Assembly: GCA_015709595.1 (NCBI GenBank)
Contig: CP054178.1
Span: 2,733,205-2,797,204 of the forward strand
DNA: 64,000 nucleotides
Source of the DNA: Phycisphaeraceae bacterium
GTDB taxonomy: Bacteria > Planctomycetota > Phycisphaerae > Phycisphaerales > SM1A02
Direction: 5' to 3'
Below, in pieces: positions 16,822 through 27,570 of this stretch. Every line of letters starts with the position of its first letter. Position 1 is the first letter of the stretch. The position numbers were made by a program, and so were the translations under genes. The notes beneath the pieces were generated by a model that was not told the DNA's origin, did no database searches, and saw nothing but the letters and a program-made list of their open reading frames with translations.

Positions 16822-17057
16822 GGGGCGTCCGGCACGTCGTGGTGGTTGCGGTCGTCAAGGAGGAGCAGTTCCTCCAGCCGACGGGCGGCGGCGAGGGGTT
16901 CCGGCTCGCGCGCCACGAGGAGGCGGCCGTTGACCCGTCGTGCGGTCATCTGGACGAGGATGGCGCCGTCCTCCATTTCCGCCCGTGACACCGTGATGCG
17001 GGCGCTGTAGGTCACCCGGATGCGGGCGACGATCTGCATGGCGGCTTCCACGGACAT
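16809..17057 (-). CDS. Small hypothetical protein
   Basis: An 82-residue protein with an amphipathic strand-rich core (IVARIRVTYSARITVSRAEM, AILVQMTARRVNGRLLVARE) and a C-terminal helix (LAAARRLEELLLL). The pattern is regular enough to be a real small domain. The family is not recognised. Its 3' end overlaps the end of the convergent Gly-rich gene by 13 nt. No strong Shine-Dalgarno precedes the ATG. Confidence 0.5.
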   Translation of the reverse strand: MSVEAAMQIVARIRVTYSARITVSRAEMEDGAILVQMTARRVNGRLLVAREPEPLAAARRLEELLLLDDRNHHDVPDAPQPS

Positions 17058-17179
17058 GTCGGATGGTAGTCCTGTCGCATATGGCCGGGAGAATCCGGCC
17101 CTGCCGGAGTGGATCGATGGCGGCCACGCTCGGGGGAGGAGGTTTGGCTCTGCGGGTCTAGAATCGCGGTCGAGAGTCC

Positions 17180-17253
17180 GGGCGCTTAGCTCAGCTGGCT
17201 AGAGCATCGCTTTTACACAGCGGAGGTCGGGGGTTCGAGCCCCTCAGCGCCCA
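17180..17253 (+). tRNA. tRNA-Val (anticodon TAC)
   Basis: A 74-nt cloverleaf with acceptor stem GGGCGCT/AGCGCCC and discriminator A, no encoded CCA. The D arm contains TTAGCTCAGCTGGCTAGAGC. The anticodon stem TCGCT/AGCGG (one G-U pair) encloses loop TTTACAC. The T arm is GGGGGTTCGAGCCCC. It reads GUN codons, chiefly GUA and GUG. Confidence 0.95.
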
Positions 17254-17337
17254 TTGCCGCGGGGAAGATCATTGTGTCGCGGGGGCTGGTGCGGTACGCT
17301 GTCCAGTGGCAACGCCCACCCCTGCTCGGAAGTACGC

Positions 17338-19269
17338 ATGCCTCCTCATTCACCGCGTCTGACGTTTTCAGGTTGGCTTCCTCGGACAGGCCTGGTGCTC
17401 CTGGCTTTCGGGCTGGGCGCGCTGTCGGCGTGCAGCGGCGTGGAAAAGGCGCCGCCGCAACCGCGCTCCGCCAATACCAAGGCCACGATTCCGCTGGACG
17501 TGCCGGAGATCATGAAGGGCACGGTGGCTTCCCTGGGCGTGCTGGACGGGCATGAAGACATCGTGGTGCATGGCTGGGGGTTCGTGGTGGGGCTTCGGGG
17601 CACGGGGTCGCGCATCATGCCCGACCCGGTGCGGGCGCACATGCTGGCGGAGATGGCCCGGATGGGGGTGGGACAGGTGAGCATGGGCTCTTCGCTGTCG
17701 CCGGAGGCGCTGCTGGATTCGCCGGATACCGCGGTGGTGATTGTCGAGGGGATCATTCCAGGCGGGTCGCCGCAGGGAACCCGGTTCGACGTGCGCGTAT
17801 CGATTCCGCCGGGGACTGACGCCACCAGTCTGGAAGGCGGGCGTCTGTGGACGACCGATCTGCGGCCGATGCTGAATCCCGGTCCGCCCCCGGTGGGCAG
17901 CCGCCAGGCGAGGGCGATCGCCAAGGCGAGCGGCGACATCTTCACCAATCCCTTCGTCACGCCGGGTGGCGACGAAACCGCCGAGCTTGCCACGGGCACC
18001 AACGTGAACCGCATGTCGGGCCACATCCTGGGCGGCGGGGCGACCTCGCGCGACCTGCCGCTCAAACTGCGCATCGCGTCGCCGAGCCACACGACCGCCA
18101 GCACGCTGCAACAGGTGATCAACTCGTACTTTCCGCAGGAGCCGGGTCAGCGCAGCAAGACGGCGCGGGGCGAGGGGGACGCATCGATCGAGATCACCGT
18201 GCCGCCGTCGTACTACGGTCGCGTGAGCGAGTTCACCTATCTCCTGCAGCACACCACGCTGCTGACGGGGGCGACCCCGTACGCCGTGCAGTTCATCAAT
18301 CGCGAGCTCAAGCGTGCTCCCGGCGAGTTCGAGCACGCGACCTGGCGATGGCAGGCGCTGGGGGTGCAGGTGCTGCCGGGCATCCGCGAGTTCTACACCT
18401 ACCCGGAGGAGAAGCCCCGGTACGCCGCCCTGCGGGCGGGGGCGCGTCTCAACGACGCGCACGTCGAGCCGCACCTGCTGGATCTGGCGAAGACCGGTTC
18501 GCCCGTGGTTCGCAAGGACGCGATTCGTCTGCTGGGCGACATGTCGCCGCAGCCGGGCACGATCTTCGCGCTCCGCGAGCTGCTGGACGACGCCGATCCG
18601 GATGTGCGCATCGCCGCGTACGAGGCGCTGGCCAAGGCGAACACGCGGTTCATCCGCACCATTCAGGTCGATCGCAAGTTCATGGTGGATTACGTGGAGT
18701 CGGCGCGTCCGATGATCTACGTGACCCTGCTCGAGTTCCCGCGCATCGTGGTCTTCGGGCTGAACAACGAGATCAGCCGACCCATCACGCTGCAGACGTG
18801 GGGGAGCCGCTTCATCATCCGCGGCGGCGCGGACAGCGACCTGATTGATGTGCTGTATCGCGATGAAGAGGGGAACGCCTCGCCTCACCGCATCTCGCCT
18901 CGCCTGACGGAGTTCATTCCGTTCCTCGGCCATACCACGACAATCGAGCGTCCGATGCCGGGGCTGGGGCTGACCTACACCGAGACCATCGGCATCCTGC
19001 ACGCGATTCACGCCGCGCAGCATCTTCCGGGCGTTCAGTTCCGCACCGAGCAGGACCGGATTCTGCTGGCGATCCAGGAGCGCATGGCGGAGCGCCGCGA
19101 CTACCAGGAGCGGCCTGAGTTCATCGAGTTCGAAGAGTTGCCCCCGGCGCCTTCGCCGACGCCGGGGGATCAGGGCGGCTCCGCGATCGACGGCGGCGGG
19201 GTGCTGGCCCCCATCCGGCGGGATCAGGGGCCGGCAAGCGGAGGTTCCGATGCACCCCCTGGCCGGTGA
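17338..19269 (+). CDS. FlgI-like lipoprotein with HEAT-like repeats
   Basis: A 643-residue protein. The signal peptide ends in a lipobox (LGALSAC, Cys near residue 33). Residues about 55-330 resemble FlgI, the flagellar P-ring protein: [40 protein letters not shown] and [10 protein letters not shown] line up with FlgI's GLVxGLxGTG and SLxGGxL segments. Residues about 375-440 carry HEAT-like helices ([25 protein letters not shown]). The end is Pro/Gly-rich. No flagellar gene lies nearby and FlgI is normally a periplasmic protein without lipid anchor. It may be a structural paralogue rather than a flagellar part. It starts 84 bp after tRNA-Val. Confidence 0.7.
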   Translation: MPPHSPRLTFSGWLPRTGLVLLAFGLGALSACSGVEKAPPQPRSANTKATIPLDVPEIMKGTVASLGVLDGHEDIVVHGWGFVVGLRGTGSRIMPDPVRAHMLAEMARMGVGQVSMGSSLSPEALLDSPDTAVVIVEGIIPGGSPQGTRFDVRVSIPPGTDATSLEGGRLWTTDLRPMLNPGPPPVGSRQARAIAKASGDIFTNPFVTPGGDETAELATGTNVNRMSGHILGGGATSRDLPLKLRIASPSHTTASTLQQVINSYFPQEPGQRSKTARGEGDASIEITVPPSYYGRVSEFTYLLQHTTLLTGATPYAVQFINRELKRAPGEFEHATWRWQALGVQVLPGIREFYTYPEEKPRYAALRAGARLNDAHVEPHLLDLAKTGSPVVRKDAIRLLGDMSPQPGTIFALRELLDDADPDVRIAAYEALAKANTRFIRTIQVDRKFMVDYVESARPMIYVTLLEFPRIVVFGLNNEISRPITLQTWGSRFIIRGGADSDLIDVLYRDEEGNASPHRISPRLTEFIPFLGHTTTIERPMPGLGLTYTETIGILHAIHAAQHLPGVQFRTEQDRILLAIQERMAERRDYQERPEFIEFEELPPAPSPTPGDQGGSAIDGGGVLAPIRRDQGPASGGSDAPPGR

Positions 19270-19393
19270 GGGTGGGCGCGGCATCGGATGTCACGACGCC
19301 TTGTGCAGTTTTCCGGTGAGCCGATCCGATAGGAACCAGACACCTGGCCGCCCACGGAAGGGCGGCCTGCCGTTGACAGGAGGTCAGCGCCGC

Positions 19394-22300
19394 ATGCGGC
19401 TGGCGAAGCTCACCATTTCGGGTTTCAAGTCGTTCGCCGATGTCACCGAGTTCCGGTTCGACGCCCCCATCACGGGGATCGTCGGTCCCAACGGGTGCGG
19501 CAAGTCCAACGTGGTGGACAGCATCAAGTGGGTGCTGGGAGAGCGATCGGCCAAGTCGCTGCGCGGCTCGGAGATGCTGGACGTCATCTTCGCCGGTTCC
19601 GCCGCCCGCAAACCGATGGGGGCGGCGAGCGTCACGCTGACCTTTGACAACCCTGTCGAAAACCCGGAGGCGACCGACCTGCGCGACCGCCGCGCTCTGC
19701 CCGTGGACACCGACGTGGTGGAGGTCACGCGTCGCCTCTACCGCGATGGGCGCAGCGAGTACCTCATCAACGGCGACAAGGCCCGCCTGCGCGACATCAA
19801 GGAGCTCTTCCTCGACACCGGCATCGGCACCGACGCCTACTCGATCATCGAGCAGGGCAAGGTGGACGCCATGCTGGTCGCCAACGCCTTCGATCGTCGG
19901 GCCATCTTCGAGGAGGCCGCGGGCGTGGCGAAGTTCAAGGCGCGCCGCATCGAGGCCCAGCGCAAACTGGAGTCGTCCGAACGCCACCTCGTCGTGGTGC
20001 GCGAGGAACTGGCCTCGACCGAGCGGCGTCTGCGCATTGTCAAATCGCAGGCGGAGAAGGCCCGCCGCTTCAAGGAACTCGACGAGCGACACCGCTTCCT
20101 CCGCACGGAACTGGCCTTCGAGGATTACCACGATCTGTGCGATCGTCTGCATGGTCTGACCAGCCGTCTGACCGATCTCGAAGCCCAGCGGACCGAATTG
20201 GCTGGACTGATCGTCGCCGCCGAGGACGAGAAGCAGCAGGCGGAGATTGCGCGGCATGAGGTCGAGCGCCGTCAGCGCGACATGGAGCAGCAGCGGCTGG
20301 AGCATGTAGCCAACCGGCGCAACGCCGAACAGCGCCGCGACCTGACCCGGCGCAATCTCGAAGAGGCGAAGGCCCACGTTCACGATGACGATGCCGCCCG
20401 CGAGGAACTGTCGCGGCGGGTCGAGTCGCTGTCCGCTGATCTGGCTGACCTGCGGGACTCGCTGGCGGTGCTGGTCGAGCAGGCCGCCGCGGCGGAGCGC
20501 GAAGCCGAATCCGCCGCGAAGGATCACGCCGTCGCCCAGCACGCCGTGATCGCCTCCCGCCAGGCACATGATCTGGCTCGCGACACCGTCGCGCGGATCG
20601 AGCGTGAGCAGGCGCAACTGACGGCGCGGCTGCAGTCAACGGAAGCGAGGCGATCTTCCCTCGACGAGCAGGTCGCCCGCGTGCGCGCCAAGCAGGAGGA
20701 AGTGGCCTCGGAACTCGAGTCCATCCGGTCCCAGCGGCAGGATGCGATCCAGTCGGCGGCCGCCGCGAACGAGCAGGCCGAGGAACTGGCCGCCGTTGTT
20801 CAGCGGGCGGAAGCGGCGCTCGGCTCGCTGGGGGATCGACAGGCGGAACTGGCTGCCGCTCTGGCTGAGCTGCGGCATGACCGCGCCGGTCTGGAATCCC
20901 GTCGTCACCTGCTCGCCGAGATGCAGGCGGCGCACGAGGGACTGGGGGACGCGGCCAAGCAGGTGCTCGATAACCCGCGGCGATTCCCGGGCGTCATCGG
21001 CCTGCTGGCGGACTTCCTCGACACCACGCGCCAGCACGCGGCCATCGTCGAGGCGGCGCTTGGTCCCGATCTGGAACTCATCGTCATCGACCGGCTCGGT
21101 TCGTCCGACGCCTTCGCCAGCGAAGCCCGATCGCTCCGCGGTCCGGTCCGGTTCGCGGCGCGGCTTTCAGGCGACGCGGCGGGTGGGGCTCCGTTGGAAC
21201 TGCCGGCCGGTGTCTCGCGGGTGCTCGACCTGGTTCGCGTGAAGCCCGAAGCGGGCGACATCGCGCAGCGCCTGCTGGGCCGCACGCTGGTTGTCGGCTC
21301 GCTGGACGCCGCCCTGCTGCTTGGCGCGGGGCCGCTGCGCGGCTGCCGCTTCGTCACGCCCGAAGGCGACGTGCTGGAGCCGGACGGCCGCGTCATCACG
21401 CGCGGCGCGGCCGGGGCCGCGGCGGTGGATGGGCTTCTCACCCGGCGTGTCGAACTGCAGCTGCTCACGGAGCAGATCGGCTCGCTCGACGCACGGATCG
21501 CCGAGCGTGCGGCGTCGCTGGAGGCGATCTCCTCCCAGGCCAGGGAGGCGGAGGCGTCGCTCTCGGCGGCTTCGGCGTCGCTGGCGCAGCGCCAGCGCGA
21601 CGTGGTCGATTGCACCTACCAGATTCAGCGGCTGGACCATGAGCTGGAGCGGCAGAATCGCGTCATCGCGTCGCTTGCCAAGGAGGTCGCGGACTTCTCA
21701 TCGCAGGGCGAGGCGCTTGCCCGCGAGTGCGCCGAGTTGAGCGAACGCATCGCCTCGCTTGACCGGCTGCGGGAGGAGCAGGCCGCCGCGCTCGCCGACG
21801 CGATTGATCGCATGCGTCAGGCCGAATCCGCCGCGGGTGTTTCGCAGGAGCGCCTGTCGCAGGCCCGCGTGACGCTGGGTCAGACGACGGAGAAGCTCGA
21901 GGCCTCGCGGCGGGAGGATCGCCGTCTGCGGGCCATGGTCGAGGAATCGCAGCGACGACTGGGCGTGCTGGAGGATCAGCGCCTGCGCCGACAGCAGCAG
22001 ATCGAGCGATTCGAGGAAATCATCGCCGAGGCCCAGCAGTCGGTCGAAGAGAGCGACGCCCGGCTCCGCGACGTGACCGAGTCGATCGCGGCGGTGGTGG
22101 ACGAACTGCGCCAGGCACAGGAGGTTCTCAACCAGCGGGCCGAACGGCTGAATCTTGCCCGCACGCGGGGCCAGCAGCTGGACCGCGACTACCACGCCCT
22201 CGAGATGAGCCGGCGCGAGATTGAGATCAAGCGAGAGAACCTCGAGGAGCGCACGCTCGCGGAACTGGAGCTCGACCTGCGCGCCGCCGCGGCGGAGCAC

Positions 22301-23200
22301 CGTGCCGCCCGCCAGGCCGACGCCGATGCCGCCGCCATCGACCGCCCGGCATGGGAAGCCGAAGCGGAGGAACTGCGGCTGGCCATCAAGGCGCTGGGCA
22401 ACGTCAACCTTGACGCCATCGAGGAGGAGACGCAGCTTGCCGAGCGCAACACCGACCTGATCCGCCAGGTGGCGGACATTGACGACGCCTGCAAGCGCCT
22501 CACCACGCTCATCTCGCAGCTCGAAGCGGTCAGCCGCGAGCGCTTCGAGGCCACGTTCAACACCGTGCGCGAGCACTTCGCCGGACAGGACGGCATGTTC
22601 CGCCGCCTCTTCGGGGGCGGTCAGGCGGACATCGTGCTGCTGCCCACGGAAAGCGGCGAGGTTGACTGGCTCGAGTCCGGCATCGAGATCCGCGCCAAGC
22701 CCCCCGGCAAGCAGCCGCGCGTGCTCAATCAACTCTCCGGCGGTGAGAAGACCCTGACCGCCGTGGCCCTGCTGCTCTCCATCTTCCAGTCCAAGCCATC
22801 CCCATTCTGCATTCTCGACGAAGTGGATGCGGCGCTCGATGACGCCAACGTGGAGCGGTTCTGCGGCTCGCTTCAGCCGTTCCTCGATCACAGCCACTTC
22901 ATCGTCATCACCCACCACAAGCGCACCATGCAGCATTGCGACCAGCTCTACGGCGTGACGATGCAGGAGCGCGGCGTGTCCAAGCGCGTCAACGTGCGTT
23001 TCGAGCACGTGGGGCACGATGGGCACATCGCGCGCGAGGCGATCGAGAGATCTGAGGGCGTTGAGGCGTCTGATCGCTCCGACCTGTCGCCGGCGGAAAC
23101 GCGCGCTGATCCGCCTCTCATCGACGTCAAGCCGGACTCCGCGCTCCGCGCGACCCTGGCCCGCGCCTGGGAGCCGGAGGAGTCCGTCGCCTCGGAGTGA
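19394..23200 (+). CDS. smc: Chromosome segregation protein SMC
   Basis: A 1268-residue SMC ATPase of normal bacterial size (about 1190) that condenses and segregates DNA as a dimer with ScpAB. The N-terminal head has FKSFAD and Walker [10 protein letters not shown] near residue 35. Two long coiled coils flank a hinge near residues 515-665 ([11 protein letters not shown] ... [16 protein letters not shown]). The C-terminal head has the signature [10 protein letters not shown] and Walker [18 protein letters not shown] lies 9-14 nt before the ATG; the longer open frame upstream overlaps the FlgI-like gene and is not SMC-like. scpA and scpB are not adjacent. The last 50 residues are an acidic tail beyond the usual end. 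Confidence 0.97.
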   Translation: MRLAKLTISGFKSFADVTEFRFDAPITGIVGPNGCGKSNVVDSIKWVLGERSAKSLRGSEMLDVIFAGSAARKPMGAASVTLTFDNPVENPEATDLRDRRALPVDTDVVEVTRRLYRDGRSEYLINGDKARLRDIKELFLDTGIGTDAYSIIEQGKVDAMLVANAFDRRAIFEEAAGVAKFKARRIEAQRKLESSERHLVVVREELASTERRLRIVKSQAEKARRFKELDERHRFLRTELAFEDYHDLCDRLHGLTSRLTDLEAQRTELAGLIVAAEDEKQQAEIARHEVERRQRDMEQQRLEHVANRRNAEQRRDLTRRNLEEAKAHVHDDDAAREELSRRVESLSADLADLRDSLAVLVEQAAAAEREAESAAKDHAVAQHAVIASRQAHDLARDTVARIEREQAQLTARLQSTEARRSSLDEQVARVRAKQEEVASELESIRSQRQDAIQSAAAANEQAEELAAVVQRAEAALGSLGDRQAELAAALAELRHDRAGLESRRHLLAEMQAAHEGLGDAAKQVLDNPRRFPGVIGLLADFLDTTRQHAAIVEAALGPDLELIVIDRLGSSDAFASEARSLRGPVRFAARLSGDAAGGAPLELPAGVSRVLDLVRVKPEAGDIAQRLLGRTLVVGSLDAALLLGAGPLRGCRFVTPEGDVLEPDGRVITRGAAGAAAVDGLLTRRVELQLLTEQIGSLDARIAERAASLEAISSQAREAEASLSAASASLAQRQRDVVDCTYQIQRLDHELERQNRVIASLAKEVADFSSQGEALARECAELSERIASLDRLREEQAAALADAIDRMRQAESAAGVSQERLSQARVTLGQTTEKLEASRREDRRLRAMVEESQRRLGVLEDQRLRRQQQIERFEEIIAEAQQSVEESDARLRDVTESIAAVVDELRQAQEVLNQRAERLNLARTRGQQLDRDYHALEMSRREIEIKRENLEERTLAELELDLRAAAAEHRAARQADADAAAIDRPAWEAEAEELRLAIKALGNVNLDAIEEETQLAERNTDLIRQVADIDDACKRLTTLISQLEAVSRERFEATFNTVREHFAGQDGMFRRLFGGGQADIVLLPTESGEVDWLESGIEIRAKPPGKQPRVLNQLSGGEKTLTAVALLLSIFQSKPSPFCILDEVDAALDDANVERFCGSLQPFLDHSHFIVITHHKRTMQHCDQLYGVTMQERGVSKRVNVRFEHVGHDGHIAREAIERSEGVEASDRSDLSPAETRADPPLIDVKPDSALRATLARAWEPEESVASE

Positions 23201-23272
23201 TTGATTCAGTCGGTTACGCCCGAGCGCGAACGACCCGCTTCAGGGCCGGGGGTTCGCTACCATGTCCCCCGC

Positions 23273-24385
23273 ATGATCTGGCCCGTCCTGTCCCTCATCC
23301 TCGTGGGGTTCGCCATCGCCTGCCCGATGACGGCGGTGATGCGAGCGGTCGGGCTGCGGCTGCGGGCCCTTGATTCCCCGGGAGCCAAGGGGCATGTGAA
23401 GGTGCTGCGGCCCATTCCCAACACGGGCGGCGTGGCCATCTTCCTTGCCGTGGCGGCGCCCATGCTGGGAGGCATCGCGGCGGTGATCCTCGTTCCGGGC
23501 GAACAATGGGGGGCGTGGCTGCCGCCATTGGAGCAGCACCTGCCCCGTCTGGGCGAGACGCTGCCCACGGCCATCGCCTTGCTGGCGTGCCTGCTGGCGC
23601 TGCACCTGACCGGCGTGGTCGATGACCGTCGTTCGCTGGGGCCGTTCATCAAGCTGGGCGTGCAGGTCGCCGCGGCGGCGGTGATGACGATCTGGTTCGA
23701 GGTGCGCCTGCTGGAACTGCTCGGGCCGGCGCCCAGCGTGCTCATCACCATCGCGTGGATCGTGGTCATCACCAACGCCATCAACTTTCTCGACAACATG
23801 GACGGGCTGGCCGGGGGCGTGAGCGCCATCGCGGCGTCGTTCCTGCTGGCCGCCACGTTGCTCAACCAGCAGTGGTTCATCGCGGCGGTGCTGGCCCTGC
23901 TGGTAGGCGGGCTGATCGGCTTTCTGGTGTTCAACTTCCCGCCGGCCAAGATCTTCATGGGCGACGGCGGGTCGCTGGTGATCGGTTTTCTGCTGGCGGT
24001 GCTGACGGCGCGCACAACCTTCCTGCACGAGGGGCTGGGCGGCGGGTGGTACGGCGTGTTCATGCCCGTCGTGGTGCTGGCGATCCCGCTCTACGACTTC
24101 ACCAGCGTCACATTGATCCGGCTGAGGCAGGGAAAGAGTCCGTTCGTGGGCGACCAGCAGCACTTCTCCCATCGACTGGTGGAGCGCGGGTTGAGCAAGC
24201 GCGGCGCTGTCATCCTGATCTGGGCCTTGACCGCGGTGACGGGCGTGGGCGGCGTCTCGCTGGGTCGGTTGGAAGCGTGGCAGGCGGGGCTGGTCTTCGG
24301 CCAGACGGGACTGGTGATTCTGGCCATCGTCATCCTGGAGCACGCCAGCCGGCACGCCAAGGGGCGGAGCGGCGCCAGCGCGTAG
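23273..24385 (+). CDS. Undecaprenyl-phosphate glycosyl-1-phosphate transferase, WecA/TagO family
   Basis: A 370-residue polytopic membrane enzyme of the MraY/WecA superfamily. It moves a sugar-1-phosphate from a UDP-sugar to undecaprenyl phosphate to begin a surface polysaccharide. Motifs in order: the Asp pair in GVVDDRRSLGPF near residue 120, NAINFLDNMDGLAGG near residue 170, KIFMGDGGSLVIGF near residue 225 and the His loop in GDQQHFSHRL near residue 293. About ten membrane helices. The His loop points to WecA/TagO rather than MraY. The ATG giving MIWPVL starts the first helix; the short lead before it is unlike a protein. The next gene, an O-antigen-ligase-like protein, fits a polysaccharide role. 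Confidence 0.88.
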   Translation: MIWPVLSLILVGFAIACPMTAVMRAVGLRLRALDSPGAKGHVKVLRPIPNTGGVAIFLAVAAPMLGGIAAVILVPGEQWGAWLPPLEQHLPRLGETLPTAIALLACLLALHLTGVVDDRRSLGPFIKLGVQVAAAAVMTIWFEVRLLELLGPAPSVLITIAWIVVITNAINFLDNMDGLAGGVSAIAASFLLAATLLNQQWFIAAVLALLVGGLIGFLVFNFPPAKIFMGDGGSLVIGFLLAVLTARTTFLHEGLGGGWYGVFMPVVVLAIPLYDFTSVTLIRLRQGKSPFVGDQQHFSHRLVERGLSKRGAVILIWALTAVTGVGGVSLGRLEAWQAGLVFGQTGLVILAIVILEHASRHAKGRSGASA

Positions 24386-24451
24386 AACGCATACAGACGC
24401 ATGTCCGCGATCTGATCACCGACCTCGGAGAACCTGCTCCCCCGCCCTTCC

Positions 24452-24457
24452 TACGCT
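24452..24457 (+). promoter_or_regulatory. Candidate -10 box (TACGCT) of a leaderless transcript
   Basis: TACGCT ends 5 nt before the ATG of the O-antigen-ligase-like gene, which has no Shine-Dalgarno. The gene may also be reached by readthrough from the transferase 77 nt upstream. Confidence 0.35.
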
Positions 24458-24462
24458 GTCGC

Positions 24463-26712
24463 ATGGCTCGACCGGCCGATTCATCGCGCGAGACGTTCAA
24501 CCTTGTGACGGCGACCTTCATCGTCGCGATGATTGTCATGCGGTGCCTTGTGGTGCTGTCACCGCACTTGGCGTTCGGCACTGACCCGCTTCTGGATCCG
24601 ACCGCTGGTCCCGACATCACGCCGCTTGGCATGATGCTGTGGGACGCGGCGGTGCTGCTGGCATGCGCGGTCGCACTGCTGCACGAGCGAAGGGTGGGCC
24701 GAAGCATCGACTGGCGGTTGATGGGGTTGGCGCTGGCGCCCCTGCCGGTGCTGGCGTGGCACGCGTCACAGTCCTTCGATGACCTGTGGCGAGGCGCCGG
24801 GTGGTTCAGCGCGGTCATCAGCGCGGCCACGCTGGCGCATCTGGCGCGGGATCGGGGGGTTCGCGCCTCCGCCGCTGCGGTGCTGGTCGCCGTCATCGCG
24901 CCGCTGGTCATCCGAGGTGCGTCGCAGGTGTTCATCGAACACGCGGAGACGTTGCGCTACTACCGCGAGCACCGGCTGGATGTGCTGGCTGCCCAGGGCA
25001 TCGAGCCGGGGTCGAACGCGGCGGCCATCTTTGAGCGCCGGCTCATGCAGCCGGAGGCCACGGGCTGGTTTCCGCTGGCCAACGTGTTCGGATCGTTCAT
25101 GGTGGCGGGCGTGGTGGTGATGCTGGGGCTGCTGGTCGCTGCGGTGCGGGCCCGCACGCCCAGCGGCTGGTGGGGCGTGCTGGCGCTGGGATTGGCGGGG
25201 GCGATCGTCGGGCTGATCCTGTGCGGATCGAAAGGCGCGTACGCCGCCGCGGGGCTGGGCGTGGGCGTGCTGGGGATGCTGTGGTTGAATGCTCGCATCA
25301 ACGTCCGTCGAGCCGGCATGACTGGCGGCGGGCTGGTCATGGCGGCGGTGATCGCAGCGATGCTGGGCGTCATCGTGCGCGGCGCGGTGCTTCCAGAGGG
25401 CTTCGCGGGAGAGAAGAGCGTGCTCTTCCGCTGGCATTACGCGGTGGCCAGCGCGCGGATCGTCGCCGACCACCTGCTGACGGGCGCGGGGCCGGACGGC
25501 TACCAGCCCGCCTACGTGCTGCACCGATTGCCCAACGCGCCGGAGGAAGTGGCCAGCGCGCACTCGGTGTTTCTCGACTGGCTGGCGTCGCTGGGCGTGT
25601 GGGGGCTGGCGTGGATCGTGCTGGCGATGCTGCTGGTGTGGCGCGCGGGCGTGCGTTCGGTGACGCCCGATGAGCCAGCGGATCAATCCGCGTCCAGCGT
25701 CCGGGGAGCGCTCAGTCTCGCCATGCTCACGTTGGCGATGGCGGCCGCGCTCATCGTGCAGGAGATGCGGGTGCTGGATGGCGCCTCGCTTGTGCCGCGG
25801 ATCGTCGGGTTTGCGGCACTGATCGCTCTGGCGCTGGTCCTGCGTCGCGTGCTGCTGGCCTTGCCGGGTCAAGCGATTGCGATGTCGCTCGCCGCCGGGG
25901 CCGCCGCGCTGCTGGCGCACGGGCAGATTGAACTGACGTTCACGCAACCCGGGGCGGCGGGGTGGGCGCTGGCGCTGCTGGGTGTGGCGGGTGCGGGCGG
26001 TGGCGGCAATGCCAGAGATGGCCGACCTGGGGGCGGTGACGATGCGGCGCGCGCGACACGCGGCCCGAGCAGGATCGCCTGGCTCGCGCCGGGTGTGGTA
26101 GCGGCGTACACGGTGCTGCTGATTACCGGCGGCGCGGTTCCAGCGTGGCGGGCGAAGTCCGTGGCGGATGAAGCGGCGCGAGGTCTCGCGTCGCTGGGCT
26201 CCGCGGCGCGCACTGACCCGGCGCGGCATCGTGAGACACGGAAGCGTGCGTCGGACCTGTTGCTTGAAGCCCACGAGCGCCTGCCGGGCGACTGGCGGCT
26301 GCTGCTGGCGGCGGCGGAGCAGCGGATGATCGCGGGTCAGCTGACCCAGCCCGCAAACGCGGAGGACATGATGCAAGCCCTGTCGCTGGCGGAGCGCGCG
26401 ATGGCGATTCGTCGCATCCCGCGCACGGTCGCCGCCGCGGCGGGAATGGCGGAGTCAATTGCTCGCGTCACCGGCCACGCGGCGGACTGGGACCATGCCA
26501 TCGCCCTGCGGCGCGAGGCGGCGGGTCTGGACCCGCACGGCTTGACGCCCCGTCTGGCGCTCGCCGATGTGCTGTGGGAGTCGGGCCGGCATGACGAAGC
26601 CCGCGAGCAGTACCGCCGCGTCCTGGCGATCGACGAGGCGTGGCGCCTCGATGAACTCAAGCGACTTTCGGAGAGTGATCGCACGCGCGTGCACGAGCGA
26701 ACGATGAAGTGA
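24463..26712 (+). CDS. O-antigen-ligase-like polytopic membrane protein with C-terminal TPR region
   Basis: A 749-residue protein. Residues about 15-550 contain about twelve hydrophobic helices. A periplasmic-type loop near residues 315-375 (FRWHYAVASARIVADH, LLTGAGPDGYQPAYV, SAHSVFLDWLASLGVWG) matches the Wzy_C/O-antigen ligase signature, where the conserved Arg and His act. The C-terminal 180 residues are soluble helices with TPR-like spacing (LSLAERAMAIRR, DHAIALRREAAGL, DEAREQYRRVLAIDE). Such proteins ligate or polymerise surface glycans. The transferase gene upstream supports this. No Shine-Dalgarno precedes the ATG. Confidence 0.8.
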   Translation: MARPADSSRETFNLVTATFIVAMIVMRCLVVLSPHLAFGTDPLLDPTAGPDITPLGMMLWDAAVLLACAVALLHERRVGRSIDWRLMGLALAPLPVLAWHASQSFDDLWRGAGWFSAVISAATLAHLARDRGVRASAAAVLVAVIAPLVIRGASQVFIEHAETLRYYREHRLDVLAAQGIEPGSNAAAIFERRLMQPEATGWFPLANVFGSFMVAGVVVMLGLLVAAVRARTPSGWWGVLALGLAGAIVGLILCGSKGAYAAAGLGVGVLGMLWLNARINVRRAGMTGGGLVMAAVIAAMLGVIVRGAVLPEGFAGEKSVLFRWHYAVASARIVADHLLTGAGPDGYQPAYVLHRLPNAPEEVASAHSVFLDWLASLGVWGLAWIVLAMLLVWRAGVRSVTPDEPADQSASSVRGALSLAMLTLAMAAALIVQEMRVLDGASLVPRIVGFAALIALALVLRRVLLALPGQAIAMSLAAGAAALLAHGQIELTFTQPGAAGWALALLGVAGAGGGGNARDGRPGGGDDAARATRGPSRIAWLAPGVVAAYTVLLITGGAVPAWRAKSVADEAARGLASLGSAARTDPARHRETRKRASDLLLEAHERLPGDWRLLLAAAEQRMIAGQLTQPANAEDMMQALSLAERAMAIRRIPRTVAAAAGMAESIARVTGHAADWDHAIALRREAAGLDPHGLTPRLALADVLWESGRHDEAREQYRRVLAIDEAWRLDELKRLSESDRTRVHERTMK

Positions 26713-26761
26713 GCGCCCCGATCCACACGCATTCGTCAGCTCGGAGCGCCGGACACCACCT

Positions 26762-27337
26762 TCATGCCTTTCCCAGATACTCACCCGTCTGCGGACTGAC
26801 ACGGACCACCTGCCCCTGCTCGATGAAGGCCGGCACGCGCACCCTTGCGCCCGTCTCCAGCACGGCGTCCTTGGACTGGTTGGTCACGGTGGCGCCGCGC
26901 GGCTGGGGCGTCGTTTCAGCGACGCGCAGCTCCACCGACGCCGGCAGCTCCACGCTGAGAATCCGACCCTCGAACGAGGTCACCATGGCCTCCAGCCCCT
27001 CGATCAGGTACTGGCTCTGCTCGCGCGGAAGGATGTCCGAGGGTATCTCTGTCTGCTCGAACGATTCCTGATCCATGAAGACGAACGGTCCCACGCCGTG
27101 ACCCGAGCCGTCATAGAGGTACTGCATCTTCCGACGCTCCACCTCCACATCTTCCACTTTGTCTGAAGAGTTGATTCGGTTGGTGCGGATGGTGCCGGTT
27201 TCGATGTTCTTCATCTTCGCCTGCACGTAGGCGGGCCCCTTGCCGGGCTTGACGTGCTCGGTGTCGAGCACCAGGTGCAACTGTCCGTCGTGCAGGACCA
27301 TGACACCGGCTTTCAGTTCGGTGGCCTTGATGGGCAT
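26762..27337 (-). CDS. efp: Elongation factor P
   Basis: A 191-residue translation factor that rescues ribosomes stalled on polyproline. KOW-like domain I ends in the loop KPGKGPA (modifiable-type Lys near residue 34). Domains II and III follow, with DQESFEQTEIP near residue 95 and the C-terminal signature VRVSPQTGEYLGKA. A Lys at the loop tip excludes the rhamnosylated-Arg type. No epmA-like gene is nearby. The ATG giving MPIKATELKAG is the standard EF-P start. A TATGAT box about 30 nt upstream may be its -10. Confidence 0.95.
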   Translation of the reverse strand: MPIKATELKAGVMVLHDGQLHLVLDTEHVKPGKGPAYVQAKMKNIETGTIRTNRINSSDKVEDVEVERRKMQYLYDGSGHGVGPFVFMDQESFEQTEIPSDILPREQSQYLIEGLEAMVTSFEGRILSVELPASVELRVAETTPQPRGATVTNQSKDAVLETGARVRVPAFIEQGQVVRVSPQTGEYLGKA

Positions 27338-27570
27338 GGAATGCGTCGCTCCGATCGGGGAAGGCCGATCATAGTGCATGTATCGAAAGGGCTTCTTGAC
27401 GCGGTCCGGACGAGCGGATCAGGAGCGCCGGTCGCCGGCTGACGGCTGGGGCGGAGTTCTGGCCGTCGGCTCCTGTGGCCGACCGATGATCCCGGGCCCG
27501 TGACCTCTTCGCTTCGCACCGCGTTGAATGGGTTGTGAGTGATTGCTGACCGTGGATGACTCCCATCGGT

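Noticed and set aside
17338-19269. Flagellar gene cluster
   Set aside because: Only the FlgI-like gene has this character; neighbours are tRNA-Val and SMC.
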